Assembly: GCF_002217755.1 (NCBI RefSeq)
Contig: NZ_BCFL01000023.1
Location: 62,001-126,000 of the forward strand
Direction: 5' to 3'
DNA length: 64,000 bases
From: Streptomyces hyaluromycini
GTDB lineage: Bacteria > Actinomycetota > Actinomycetes > Streptomycetales > Streptomycetaceae
Position numbers and translations under genes: made by a program. The notes below the pieces were generated by a model. That model ran no database searches. It saw only the letters and a list, made by a program, of their open reading frames with translations, and was not told the origin of the DNA. Each line of letters starts with the position of its first letter. Positions within the stretch are counted from its first letter, which is position 1. Below, piece by piece: positions 35,290 to 44,347 of the stretch.

Positions 35290-37435
35290 ACTGGCCCGCC
35301 GGCCAGCCGTTGTTGGCGGTGACGGTGAGCCGCAGGTAGCGCAGGTTGGCGGAACCGGGCAGGGGCACGGTGACGGTGTTGCCGGTGGCCGGGTCGAAGC
35401 GGTAGCCCGCGGAGCCCACCACGGTCGAGTAGTTCGAGCCGTCGGTGCTGCCGAGGACGGTGATGGTCTGGGTGCGCGCGGCCCAGGCCGAGGACGGGGG
35501 CAGCTTCAGCACCAGCCGGCGGGCCGCGTAGGAGGAGCCGAGGTCGACGGTCAGCGACTGCGGGAAGGCGTTGTTGGTGGACTCCCAGTAGCTGTTCGCG
35601 TCGCCGTCGACCGCCTTGCCGGGGGTGTAGACGTCCTGCGAGCCGGTGGCGGTCGCCGGGCGGCCCTTGGCGAGGTTGCGGTTCGGGTCCGGGTCGGGGT
35701 TGCCCTGCCCCGGCGTCGGCCAGGTCGAGCAGTCCGTCCAGGTGCCGGCCCAGCCGGAGTTGCCGCCGCCGTCGGTGAGCGCGAAGGAGCCGGAGTTCGC
35801 CGGGTAGGGGCAGTTGTAGATACCGGCCGCGCCGACGCCGGTGGCGGTGACGTTGCGGAAGGTGGCGGCGCCCTGCGCCTCGGCCTGCACCACGACCGTC
35901 CCGGTGTTCTGCACGGTCGCGCCGGTCACGTTGACGTTCCGGACCGGGTATCCCTGCCCGCCGCCGGAGACGAACTCGAAGGCGCTGTACGGGCTGTTGG
36001 TGATCGTGGTGTTGGTGATGTCGACGGTGGCGTTGATGGCGCTGTCGTAGGAGTCGACGCGCAGCGCGCCCATCGGGTGGTTCCAGTTGGGGTTCATCGC
36101 GCCGGTGCGCACGAGCGTGTTGCCGTCGACCGTGATGGTGCCGGACAGCGGGGAGAACGGGTCGAGGAACTTCTGGTTGGAGATGGCGATACCGCTGCCG
36201 AGGGCGTTGGTGTCGGAGATCAGGTTGTTCTTCACCGAGAGGTCGGTGCCGCCGTAGATGGCGATGCCGTTGGCCAGGTTCGGCTGGGAGATGGTGTTGC
36301 CGGTGAAGGCGGAGTTGGTGTCGGGCGAGTTCAGGGACCACATGGCGAGGGAGTCGTCGCCCTGGTTGCGCAGGAAGTTGTTGCGGACCTGGACGCCGTG
36401 GGCGTTGCCGTTGAGGTTGAGGCCGTCGGCGGTGGTGTCGAGGATGCGGTTGTTCTCGACGACCAGGTTGTCGTTGTTGCCGGTCAGCCAGAACCCGCAC
36501 TTGAGGTGCTGGATCCACATGCCGGAGACCGAACTGTTCGGCCCGAGCGAGCCGTTGACGAAGTTGTCCGGGTTGGAGTCGACGCGCTCGGTGACCTCGC
36601 CGATGACCGCGAAGTTGTTGATGTGGACGTTCCCGAAGGAGCTGGTCTGGTCGATGAACCGGGAGGTGTGCACGACCGAGTACCAGCTGCCGGCGCCAAG
36701 GAGGGTCACGTTCTGTACGCCGCTCAGGGAGGACGTCAGTTTGTAGTCGCCCGGTGGGATCCACACCGTGCCGCCCTGGGCGGCGGAGATGGCGTCCCGG
36801 AAGGCCTGGGTGGAGTCGCCGTTGCCGCTGGGGTCGGCGCCCTTGGAGACGACGGAGACCGATCCGGCGGGCTGTGCGGCGGCCGCGGCGACCTGCTCGA
36901 AGTCGGCCACGTCGACGGTGACCTGGGTGCCGGTGGACTCGAAGGCGACCTTGTCGCCGGCCTGGATGTTCTGGCCGAGCAGCAGCCGGGCGTTGTCGAA
37001 GAAGTGGTGCTGCTTGGCGCCGGCGATCCAGCCGGTGTCGACGTAGGAGTACTTCGACGTGACGGCCAGGGTCTTCGCCAGCTTGACCCCGTTGACGTAG
37101 ACGTTCAGGGTGCCGGTCTGGCCGTCGGGGACGCTGTAGGAGAGGTTCACGGCGTTGGACGCCTGGGGGGCGGTGAACTCGACGCGCTGCCCGGAGGTCA
37201 GGCGGACGGCCTGGCGTCCGGAGGCCTCGGAGGCGAGGGTGCCCTGGGTGTAGTCGGGGCCGATCTTGGTACCCGTTGTGGTCGCCGACTCCGCCTCCAC
37301 CGAGGAGAAGGGGAGGCTCGCGCCCGCGGCCGCGTGGGCGGCGGGCGCGACGGCGACGAGCATGCCCGCGGCCAGCGCCACGGCGGCCGCGACGGCTGGC
37401 ATGCTCCTGACAGCTCTGCCTGTGGTGCTCTGCAT
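35258..37435 (-). CDS. secreted GH87-type alpha-1,3-glucanase / mycodextranase
   Basis: A 725-aa exported protein. A signal peptide (about 1-36, ending AAHAAA) is followed by a carbohydrate-binding beta-sandwich (about 40-185). Next comes a right-handed beta-helix (about 195-565) with the acidic clusters TADGLNLNG (Asp337) and NQGDDSLAMWS (Asp360/361), which match the catalytic Asp motifs of GH87 as I recall them. After a Pro/Asp linker there is a C-terminal F5/8 type C (discoidin) domain (about 590-725). Expected action is endo-cleavage of alpha-1,3 or mixed alpha-1,3/1,4 glucans of fungal walls. It lies 54 nt downstream of the GH13 gene in the same direction. Another beta-helix glycanase is the alternative. 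Confidence 0.82.
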   Translation of the reverse strand: MQSTTGRAVRSMPAVAAAVALAAGMLVAVAPAAHAAAGASLPFSSVEAESATTTGTKIGPDYTQGTLASEASGRQAVRLTSGQRVEFTAPQASNAVNLSYSVPDGQTGTLNVYVNGVKLAKTLAVTSKYSYVDTGWIAGAKQHHFFDNARLLLGQNIQAGDKVAFESTGTQVTVDVADFEQVAAAAAQPAGSVSVVSKGADPSGNGDSTQAFRDAISAAQGGTVWIPPGDYKLTSSLSGVQNVTLLGAGSWYSVVHTSRFIDQTSSFGNVHINNFAVIGEVTERVDSNPDNFVNGSLGPNSSVSGMWIQHLKCGFWLTGNNDNLVVENNRILDTTADGLNLNGNAHGVQVRNNFLRNQGDDSLAMWSLNSPDTNSAFTGNTISQPNLANGIAIYGGTDLSVKNNLISDTNALGSGIAISNQKFLDPFSPLSGTITVDGNTLVRTGAMNPNWNHPMGALRVDSYDSAINATVDITNTTITNSPYSAFEFVSGGGQGYPVRNVNVTGATVQNTGTVVVQAEAQGAATFRNVTATGVGAAGIYNCPYPANSGSFALTDGGGNSGWAGTWTDCSTWPTPGQGNPDPDPNRNLAKGRPATATGSQDVYTPGKAVDGDANSYWESTNNAFPQSLTVDLGSSYAARRLVLKLPPSSAWAARTQTITVLGSTDGSNYSTVVGSAGYRFDPATGNTVTVPLPGSANLRYLRLTVTANNGWPAGQFSEVEAYLTS

Positions 37436-37489
37436 GTGCTGATCCCTTCGGTGTGGGGGGACGGGGATAGCGAGAGCGGTACCGGCGGC

Positions 37490-39097
37490 TCAGTCGGTCA
37501 GCCAGGCCGCCGTGTCCTGCGGCAGACGTCCTTCGTCGTCCAGCGGGCCGCTGCTGAGCAGGAGTCGGGAGTGGGCGGGGAGTTCGGCGGGGGTCGCTCC
37601 GAGGTTGACCACGCATGTCACGCCCTCGGCGCGGGTGAAGGCGAGGACACCCTCGGGGGCGGGCAGCCAGGTCAGCGGGCCGTCGCCGAAGCGCGGGCGC
37701 AGGGCGACGGCGCGCTGGTAGAGGGCGAGCACGGAGTCGGCGTCCTCCTGCTGCCGGTCGACCGCGTACGACGCCCAGCCGGCCGGCTGCGGCAGCCACG
37801 GCTCCTCGCGCGCGCCGAATCCCGCGTACGGCGCCCCGGCCGCCCAGGGCAGCGGCACCCGGCAGCCGTCCCGGCCGGGGTCGGTGCCGCCGGACCGGAA
37901 GTACATCGGGTCCTGGATGCGGTCCACGGGGATCTCGGCCTCGGGCAGCCCCAGCTCCTCGCCCTGGTAGATGTACACGGCGCCGGGCAGGGCCAGGGAC
38001 AGCAGGGCGGCCGCGCGGGCCCGGCGGGTCCCGAGGGCGAGGTCCGTCGGGACGCCGAAGGCCTTCGCCGCGAAGTCGAAGCCGGTGTCCTCGCGGCCGT
38101 ACCGGGTGGCCGTGCGGGTCACGTCGTGGTTGCACAGCACCCAGGTGGCGGGGGCGCCGACCGGGGCGTGCTCGGCGAGGGTGGTGTCGATCGAGTTCCG
38201 CAGCCGGGCCGCGTCCCAGGGGCAGGACAGGAAGGAGAAGTTGAAGGCGGTGTGGAGTTCGTCGGGGCGCAGGTAGCGGGCGAAGCGTTCGGCGTCGGGG
38301 AGCCAGACCTCGCCGACGAAGACACCGTCGTAGGTGTCGGCCACGGCCCGCCAGGAGCGGTAGATGTCGTGGAGTTCGTCGCGGTCGACGAAGGGGTGGG
38401 GGTGCGGGTGCGAGGCCAGGTCGGGCAGGTCCGGGTCCTTGGCGAGCAGGGCGGCCGAGTCGATGCGGACGCCCGCGACGCCCCGCTCGAACCAGAAGCG
38501 CAGGATGTCCTCGTGTTCCTGGTGAACGGCCGGGTGGGCCCAGTTGAGGTCGGGCTGTTCGGGGGTGAAGAGGTGCAGGTACCACTCGCCGTCGGGCAGC
38601 CGGGTCCAGACCGGTTCGGTGGAGCCGACGAACTGCGACGGCCAGTCGTTGGGCGGGAGGTCGCCGTTCGGGCCGCGGCCGGGCCGGAAGTGGAACAGCT
38701 CGCGCTCCGGGCTGCCCGGTCCGGCGGCCAACGCGGCCTGGAACCACGGATGTTGGTCGGAGACGTGGTTGGGGACGATGTCGACGATCGTCCGGATGCC
38801 CAGCTCCCGGGCCTCCGAGATGAGTTTCTCGGCCTCGGCGAGGGTGCCGAAGGCCGGGTCGATCGCCCGGTAGTCGGCGACGTCGTAACCGCCGTCCTTC
38901 ATGGGTGACGGGTACCAGGGGCTGAACCACAGTGCGTCCACGCCGAGTTCGGCGAGGTACGGCAGCTTGGCGCGGACGCCCGCGAGGTCGCCGGTGCCGT
39001 CGCCGTCGTTGTCGGCGAAGCTGCGGACGTACACCTGGTAGATGACGGCCGAACGCCACCAGTTCTGGTCCTTCGGGGCATGGCTGGGCTGTCCCAC
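37490..39097 (-). CDS. GH13 alpha-glucosidase
   Basis: A 535-aa cytoplasmic alpha-amylase-superfamily enzyme without a signal peptide. It has the conserved regions DIVPNH, GVRIDSAA (nucleophile Asp213), GEVWL (acid/base Glu263) and CNHDVTR (Asp325). Size and regions resemble actinobacterial oligo-alpha-glucosidases (AglA-like). It would hydrolyse imported alpha-glucosides such as maltose, nigerose or trehalose-like sugars. It is transcribed after the two permease genes. The context with a secreted alpha-glucanase supports an intracellular step in alpha-glucan use. Confidence 0.93.
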   Translation of the reverse strand: MGQPSHAPKDQNWWRSAVIYQVYVRSFADNDGDGTGDLAGVRAKLPYLAELGVDALWFSPWYPSPMKDGGYDVADYRAIDPAFGTLAEAEKLISEARELGIRTIVDIVPNHVSDQHPWFQAALAAGPGSPERELFHFRPGRGPNGDLPPNDWPSQFVGSTEPVWTRLPDGEWYLHLFTPEQPDLNWAHPAVHQEHEDILRFWFERGVAGVRIDSAALLAKDPDLPDLASHPHPHPFVDRDELHDIYRSWRAVADTYDGVFVGEVWLPDAERFARYLRPDELHTAFNFSFLSCPWDAARLRNSIDTTLAEHAPVGAPATWVLCNHDVTRTATRYGREDTGFDFAAKAFGVPTDLALGTRRARAAALLSLALPGAVYIYQGEELGLPEAEIPVDRIQDPMYFRSGGTDPGRDGCRVPLPWAAGAPYAGFGAREEPWLPQPAGWASYAVDRQQEDADSVLALYQRAVALRPRFGDGPLTWLPAPEGVLAFTRAEGVTCVVNLGATPAELPAHSRLLLSSGPLDDEGRLPQDTAAWLTD

Positions 39098-39128
39098 TGT
39101 GCGAACCTTTCTGTCGGAGGAAGGGCCG

Positions 39129-40010
39129 TCAGCCCTTGGTGCTGCCCGCGCTGATTCCGGCGATGATGTGCCGCTGGAAGACGAGGAACAGCGCGACCAT
39201 CGGGATGCTGGCGATCACCATCGCGGCGATGAGCACGGTGAGCTGGATGTTCTGCGACAGCTGGACCAGGGCCACGCTGATGGGCTGCTTGTCGGTGTCG
39301 GAGAAGACCATCAGCGGCCACAGGAAGTCCTGCCAGACCGCGACCAGGGCGAAGATCGACACCACCCCGAGAACCGGACGGGACATGGGCAGGACCACGG
39401 ACCAGAGGATGCGCAGCTTTCCGGCGCCGTCGATCTCGGCGGCCTCCAGCACGTCGCGGGGCAGCTGGTCGAAGAACCTTTTCAACAGATACAGGTTGAA
39501 GGCGTTGGCGACGGCCGGCAGCCAGATGCCGAGCGGGTCGTTGAGCAGGCTGGTGTGGATGAACGGCAGGTCGGCGGCGGTCAGGTACTTGGGTACGACC
39601 AGAGCCTGGGCCGGGACCATCAGGGTGGCCAGGATGCCGCCGAGGATCACGTTGCCGAAGGCCGGCTTCAGCCTCGACAGGGCGTAGGCGGCGGCCGTGC
39701 AGAACACCAGCTGGAAGGCCCAGGCGCCGGCGGCCTGCACCACCGTGTTCCACAGGTGCTCCGGGAGCTGCATCAGGTCCCAGGCGTCGGTGTAGCCGGA
39801 CAGGTGCCAGTGCTCGGGGACGACGGTGGGCGGGGTCTGGGCGACCTCGTCCGGCGACTTCATCGCCCCGGTCACCATCCAGTACACGGGGAAGAGGAAG
39901 GCGAGCGCGAAGAGGAGGACGACACCGGTGAAGACGGTCCAGTAGGCCGCCCTCCCGCGCGGCCGGGCCAGCGTCGCCGGCGAGATCAGGGTGCGGGTGG
40001 CGCTGCTCAT
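39129..40010 (-). CDS. sugar ABC transporter permease (MalG type)
   Basis: A 293-aa permease with six predicted transmembrane helices and the EAA loop EAAEIDGAGKLRILWSVVLP. The ATG at 40010 overlaps the stop of the MalF-type permease gene by ATGA, so the two are co-translated. It belongs to the CUT1 carbohydrate importer with the lipoprotein at 40972-42324. No dedicated ATPase is present, as is normal in Streptomyces, where MsiK serves several CUT1 systems. Confidence 0.94.
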   Translation of the reverse strand: MSSATRTLISPATLARPRGRAAYWTVFTGVVLLFALAFLFPVYWMVTGAMKSPDEVAQTPPTVVPEHWHLSGYTDAWDLMQLPEHLWNTVVQAAGAWAFQLVFCTAAAYALSRLKPAFGNVILGGILATLMVPAQALVVPKYLTAADLPFIHTSLLNDPLGIWLPAVANAFNLYLLKRFFDQLPRDVLEAAEIDGAGKLRILWSVVLPMSRPVLGVVSIFALVAVWQDFLWPLMVFSDTDKQPISVALVQLSQNIQLTVLIAAMVIASIPMVALFLVFQRHIIAGISAGSTKG

Positions 40011-40966
40011 CCGTCCTCCCCGGAGCGGGTCAGCCGCAGGTACCCGGCCGAGAAGATGCCGAGCAGCACCAGGAGCATCACGCTGAGCGCGCAGGCGCCG
40101 CCGAAGTCGTTGTAGAGGAACGCGTACTTGTAGATCAGGTAGAGCACGGTGACCGTGGCGTTCTCCGGGCCGCCCCCCGTGATGACGAACGGTTCGGTGA
40201 ACACCTGCATGGTGGCGATGATCTGAAGGAGCATCAGCATGAGGATGACGAACCGGGTCTGGGGGATCGTCACGTGCCGGATGCGCTGGAGGAGATTCGC
40301 GCCGTCGAGTTCGGCGGCCTCGTACAGCTCGCCGGGGATGGACTGGAGGGCAGCCAGGTAGATCAGGACGGTGCCGCCCATGTTGGCCCAAGTCGCCACG
40401 ATCACCAGGGAGATGAGAGCGGTGCCGGTGCCGTTGGTCCAGTTCGAGGTGGGCAGGTGCAGGAAGCGCAGGGTCTCGTTGGCGAGGCCGGCGCCCGGGT
40501 CGTAGAACCACTTCCACAGCAGGGCGCTGACCACCGGCGGGATCATCACCGGGAGGTAGACCACGACCCGGAAGAACGCCTTCGCGTGCCGCAGTTCGTT
40601 CAGGACCAGGGCGAGGACGAACGGGATCGCGAAGCCGATCAGCAGGGCCAGCAGCGTGAAGGTGAGGGTGTTGCGCCAGGCCGCCGAGAACTCGGGGTCG
40701 TGCAGGACCCGGGTGAAGTTGGCGGTGCCGACCCACTCGGCGGACGAGCCCGGCGTGTACTTCTGGAAGGAGATCACGACCGCGCGGATCGCCGGGTACC
40801 AGGAGAACAGGGCGAAGCAGATCAGTCCGCCGAGCAGGAAGCCGTAGGCGCGGACCTGGTCGGTGATCCGGCGCCGCCTCCGGTCCCCTGCCGGAGGCGG
40901 CGCCGGGGCCTGTCGTACGGCGACCGCCGCCGTGGCGGCGGGTCGTCGTGCGGCCGTCTTGGTCAT
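40007..40966 (-). CDS. sugar ABC transporter permease (MalF type)
   Basis: A 319-aa permease. A basic, Pro/Ala-rich cytoplasmic N-terminus (about 1-38) precedes six transmembrane helices. The EAA loop is EAAELDGANLLQRIRHVTIP. It partners the MalG-type permease, whose gene it overlaps at the 3' end, and lies 5 nt downstream of the binding-protein gene. The substrate is presumed to be an alpha-glucooligosaccharide from gene context. Confidence 0.94.
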   Translation of the reverse strand: MTKTAARRPAATAAVAVRQAPAPPPAGDRRRRRITDQVRAYGFLLGGLICFALFSWYPAIRAVVISFQKYTPGSSAEWVGTANFTRVLHDPEFSAAWRNTLTFTLLALLIGFAIPFVLALVLNELRHAKAFFRVVVYLPVMIPPVVSALLWKWFYDPGAGLANETLRFLHLPTSNWTNGTGTALISLVIVATWANMGGTVLIYLAALQSIPGELYEAAELDGANLLQRIRHVTIPQTRFVILMLMLLQIIATMQVFTEPFVITGGGPENATVTVLYLIYKYAFLYNDFGGACALSVMLLVLLGIFSAGYLRLTRSGEDG

Positions 40967-40971
40967 CGCGG

Positions 40972-42324
40972 TCAGCCCCGGGCCAGGATGCCGTTGATCT
41001 TGTCGTTGGCGTCCTTGAGGAGCTGGTCGATGTCGGCGTCCTTCTTGGTGAGGACGGCGGAGACGGTGCCGTCGAGGACGGAGTAGATCTGCTGGGCGTC
41101 CGGCGGCTCGATCTTCATCTGCAGGGACTGGTTGCCGTTCAGGAACGCCTGGTAGTTCTCCACCGGCACGTTCGAGTTGGCCTTCTTGACCGCCTGGTCC
41201 TTGGCGTCGGCGGCGCCGGTGAACAGGCGCGGCTCGGGCAGGCCGACCGGCGCGTTGTTCTTCTTGGCGCGGGCGTAGTCGCCGAGGAAGCCGTCACCGG
41301 GGGTGAGGAACATGGAGTCGAGCCACTTGAGGCCGGCGCGGATCTGGGCGGGGGTGTCCTTCTTGTTGAACATGTAGCCGTCGCCGCCGATGAGGGTGCC
41401 CTGGCCGCCGGGCATCGGGCCGAGGGCGAGGTCGTTGTAGTTGCCGCCCTTCTCCTTGACCAGGATCGGGATGTTGTCCGGCGCGGAGAGGTACATGCCG
41501 AGCTTGCCCGAACCCATCATCTGCTGGACGTCGTTGATGATGAGGAGCTGCTTGCTGCCCATCGAGTTGTCGGTCCAGCGCATGTCGTGCAGGTTCTGCA
41601 GGACCGCGTGGCCCTGGGGGGTGTCGACGGTCGCCGTCTTGCCGTCGGCCGACACCACGTCGCCGCCCTGCGAGTACATCTCCGCGGTGAAGTGCCAGCC
41701 GCCCTGGTTCTGGGCGCTGTAGTCGGCGTACCCGACGGTCCCGTTGCCGAGCGCGGCGATCTTCTTGGCGTCGGCGCGGACCTCGTCCCAGGTGGTCGGC
41801 GGCTGGTCGGGGTCGAGGCCGGCCTGCTGGAAGAGCTTGCGGTTGTAGATCAGGCCCATCGAGTAGCCGGTGCGCGGGATGCCGTAGACCTTGCCGTCGA
41901 CGGTGTAGATGTCCCGCAGCTGCTTCTGGATGGTGTCGTAGCTCTTCAGGTCCTTGAGGTACGGCGTGAGGTCGGCCGCCTGGTTGATGTCCACGACGTG
42001 CTTGGCGTCGGTGAAGTACGTGTAGAACACGTCCTCCATCTGGCCGCCGGCGAGCTTGGCGTCGAAGGTCTTCGGGTCCTGGCAGGGGAACGCGTCGTGC
42101 GCGACGACGTCGATGTCCGGGTTCTTCTTCTCGAAGGCGGCGATGTCCTGCTCGAAGAACGACCGGTCGACCTTGGCGCTCTTCGGCGGCTCGCAGTTGA
42201 CGGTGATGCGCGTCTTGCCGCTGCCCGCGTCGTCGCCGCTCGACCCGCAGGCCGAGGCGGAGAGCGCTAGCGAGGAACAGACGCCGAACGCGACGAGAGC
42301 ACGGCGGAACCCGGTGCTGGACAT
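40972..42324 (-). CDS. sugar ABC transporter substrate-binding lipoprotein
   Basis: A 450-aa family-1 extracellular binding protein. It has a signal sequence with lipobox LALSASAC, an SGDD-rich linker and a two-lobed binding fold (DIDVVAHDAFPC near 75; MGSGKLGMYLSA near 270). The ATG at 42324 behind GGGGGGTCC was chosen; an upstream in-frame start at 42390 would place a non-conserved stretch before the signal peptide. First gene of the leftward transporter/glucosidase/glucanase unit, immediately downstream of the lacI-type gene on the same strand. Confidence 0.93.
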   Translation of the reverse strand: MSSTGFRRALVAFGVCSSLALSASACGSSGDDAGSGKTRITVNCEPPKSAKVDRSFFEQDIAAFEKKNPDIDVVAHDAFPCQDPKTFDAKLAGGQMEDVFYTYFTDAKHVVDINQAADLTPYLKDLKSYDTIQKQLRDIYTVDGKVYGIPRTGYSMGLIYNRKLFQQAGLDPDQPPTTWDEVRADAKKIAALGNGTVGYADYSAQNQGGWHFTAEMYSQGGDVVSADGKTATVDTPQGHAVLQNLHDMRWTDNSMGSKQLLIINDVQQMMGSGKLGMYLSAPDNIPILVKEKGGNYNDLALGPMPGGQGTLIGGDGYMFNKKDTPAQIRAGLKWLDSMFLTPGDGFLGDYARAKKNNAPVGLPEPRLFTGAADAKDQAVKKANSNVPVENYQAFLNGNQSLQMKIEPPDAQQIYSVLDGTVSAVLTKKDADIDQLLKDANDKINGILARG

Positions 42325-42407
42325 CGGTGGACCCCCCAGAACAGGAGCAGTTGGGCGCCGCACCGGGACCGGTGGGCGCCGCACACTCAAGCACCGGCAG
42401 CACCGCC

Positions 42408-42423
42408 GCGCAAGATGTCGCGC
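42408..42423. promoter_or_regulatory. candidate imperfect LacI-type operator upstream of the sugar-binding gene
   Basis: GCGCAAGATGTCGCGC is an imperfect palindrome about 85 bp upstream of the binding-protein start. It shares GCGCAAGAT with sequence next to the perfect operator ahead of the lacI-type gene (about 43477-43485). It is probably a second, weaker site for the same regulator. Confidence 0.4.
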
Positions 42424-42466
42424 AGAATCTGTAATTATTCGACAGAGGGATGGGATCTACTGTGGC

Positions 42467-43462
42467 TCAGGCTTTCGGCGCTTGCGCGGTCGACCCCCTG
42501 ACAACCAGCTCCGGCTCGAACAGCAACTCCTCCGCCGGGACCACCGTGCCGCCGATCTGAGCGTTCAGCAGTTCGACGGCGGCCCGACCCATGGCCTCGA
42601 TGGGCTGGCGGACAGTGGTGAGCGGGGGCTCGGTGCAGTTCATGAACGCGGAGTCGTCGTAGCCGACGACCGACACCCGGGACGGGACGTCCAGGCCCTT
42701 GCGGCGGGCCGCCCTGATCGCCCCCAGCGCCAGGGGGTCGCTGGCACAGATGATGCCGGTGATGCCCTGGTCGATGAGGCGCGTGGCGGCCGCGTGACCG
42801 CCCTCGATCGAGAACATGGCCCGGGCGACGTTCGCGTCCGGGAGGTCGCCCATGGCGCGCGCGGCGGCCAGCTTGCGTGCCGACGGCACGTGGTCGGCGG
42901 GGCCGAGGACGAGTCCGATCCGCTCGTGGCCGAGGGAGGCGAGGTGCCGCCAGGCCTGTTCCACCGCGACGGCGTCGTCGCAGGACACGCCGGGGAAGCC
43001 GAGATGGTCGATGGCCGCGTTGACCAGCACCACCGGGATGTTGCGGTCGGCGAGCAGCCGGTAGTGGTCGTGCGGTGCGTCGGCCTGGGCGAAGAGACCG
43101 CCGGCGAACACCACGCCGGAGACCTGCTGTTGCAGCAGCAACTCCACGTAGTCCGCCTCGGAGACCCCGCCCTTGGTCTGCGTGCACAGCACCGGCGTGA
43201 GGCCGAGCTGGGCCAGGGCGCCGCCGATGACCTCGGCGAACGCCGGGAAGATGGGGTTCTGCAGCTCGGGCAGGACCAGACCGACGAGCCTGGCGCGTTC
43301 ACCGCGCAGCTGGGTGGGGCGCTCGTAGCCGAGCACGTCGAGGGCGGAGAGCACCGCCTGCCGGGTCGCCTCGGAGACCCCGGGCTTGCCGTTGAGCACC
43401 CGGCTGACCGTGGCCTCGCTGACCCCGACCTTTTTGGCTACTTCCGCAAGTCGTCGCGTCAT
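42467..43462 (-). CDS. LacI-family transcriptional regulator of the sugar locus
   Basis: A 331-aa repressor. It has an N-terminal helix-turn-helix (RRLAEVAKKVGVSEATVSRVLNG) with hinge, then a periplasmic-binding-like effector domain ending in the usual TVRQP.EAMGRAAVELL region. ATG at 43462. It lies directly upstream of the importer genes on the same strand. A perfect 7-bp-arm inverted repeat 22-40 bp before its start points to autoregulation. The inducer is probably an alpha-glucoside taken up by the adjacent transporter. Confidence 0.94.
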   Translation of the reverse strand: MTRRLAEVAKKVGVSEATVSRVLNGKPGVSEATRQAVLSALDVLGYERPTQLRGERARLVGLVLPELQNPIFPAFAEVIGGALAQLGLTPVLCTQTKGGVSEADYVELLLQQQVSGVVFAGGLFAQADAPHDHYRLLADRNIPVVLVNAAIDHLGFPGVSCDDAVAVEQAWRHLASLGHERIGLVLGPADHVPSARKLAAARAMGDLPDANVARAMFSIEGGHAAATRLIDQGITGIICASDPLALGAIRAARRKGLDVPSRVSVVGYDDSAFMNCTEPPLTTVRQPIEAMGRAAVELLNAQIGGTVVPAEELLFEPELVVRGSTAQAPKA

Positions 43463-43483
43463 GCCCGCAAGACTAGCGCAAGA

Positions 43484-43502
43484 TACGCAAGCCTTTTGCG
43501 TA
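43484..43502. promoter_or_regulatory. LacI-type operator (perfect inverted repeat)
   Basis: TACGCAA-GCCTT-TTGCGTA: 7-bp perfect arms with a 5-bp spacer, centred about 31 bp upstream of the lacI-type start codon. Additional GCGCAAG and CGCAAG half-sites occur within 25 bp on the gene side. Symmetry and position fit autorepression. The neighbouring polyamine-type operon ends just beyond, so the site is specific to the lacI promoter. Confidence 0.7.
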
Positions 43503-43520
43503 ACGCCTCAAGGTCGTGGA

Positions 43521-44336
43521 TCAGACGCGGGTGGCGGTCGCCGTGTCCGCCGACAGTCTTTGCGCAACGTAGATCGGGACGACGGACAGCAGTACGAGCA
43601 CGGCCGCCACCACGTTCACCACCGGCGCCTGCTGCGGGCGGGTCATGTTGTCGAAGATCCACAGGGGCAGGGTCTGGACGCCCGGCCCGGCGGTGAAGGT
43701 GGTGACCACGATCTCGTCGAAGGAGAGCGCGAAGGCGAGCAGCCCGCCCGCGAGCAGCGCCGAGCGCACCAGCGGGAAGGTGACGTCGACGAACGCGCGG
43801 AAGGTGTCGGCGCCCAGGTCGGCCGCCGCCTCCTCGTAGGTGCCCGAGGTGCGGCGCAGCCGGGCGACGACGTTGTTGAAGACGATCACGACACAGAAGG
43901 TGGCGTGCCCGACGACCACGGTGAACAGGCCGAGTCCGACGCCGAGCGGCTCCAGGACCGTGCTGAACGCCGAGTTGAGGGCGATGCCGGTGACGATGCC
44001 GGGCAGCGCGATCGGCAGGACGACCACGAAGGAGAGGGCGTCCCGGCCGAAGAAGCGGTACCGGGCGACCGCGAACGCGACCAGTGTGCCGAGCACCAGG
44101 GCGATCGCGGTGGCCCCGAGCCCCGCCTTGACCGAGGTCCACAGCGCCTCGCGGGCACCGGAGCTGTGCCAGGCGGTGGACCACCAGCGAGTGGTCAGGC
44201 CGGGCGGCGGCCAGCTCGCGCTGCGGTCGGGGCTGAGGGAGTTGACGAGGACCAGCAGCAACGGCACGTAGATCACGGCGAAGCCGAGGCCGGCGGCGAC
44301 GCGCAGCGCGATCCGCGCAGGACGGGAGAGTTGCAC
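43521..44336 (-). CDS. polyamine-type ABC transporter permease (PotC-like)
   Basis: A 271-aa permease with six transmembrane helices and the loop EEAAADLGADTFRAFVDVTFP characteristic of PotC-type subunits. A GTG start at 44336 follows GAGGAGC. It is the last gene of a leftward ATPase / binding-protein / PotB / PotC operon, 11 nt after the PotB-like gene. The substrate class is polyamine, GABA or another small cation. Confidence 0.93.
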   Translation of the reverse strand: MQLSRPARIALRVAAGLGFAVIYVPLLLVLVNSLSPDRSASWPPPGLTTRWWSTAWHSSGAREALWTSVKAGLGATAIALVLGTLVAFAVARYRFFGRDALSFVVVLPIALPGIVTGIALNSAFSTVLEPLGVGLGLFTVVVGHATFCVVIVFNNVVARLRRTSGTYEEAAADLGADTFRAFVDVTFPLVRSALLAGGLLAFALSFDEIVVTTFTAGPGVQTLPLWIFDNMTRPQQAPVVNVVAAVLVLLSVVPIYVAQRLSADTATATRV

Positions 44337-44347
44337 GGCGGGCTCCT

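Noticed and set aside
35283..39059. A 1258-codon minus-strand frame across the GH13 and GH87 genes
   Set aside because: It is out of frame with both recognised enzymes and made of Arg/Pro/Gly-rich shadow sequence.
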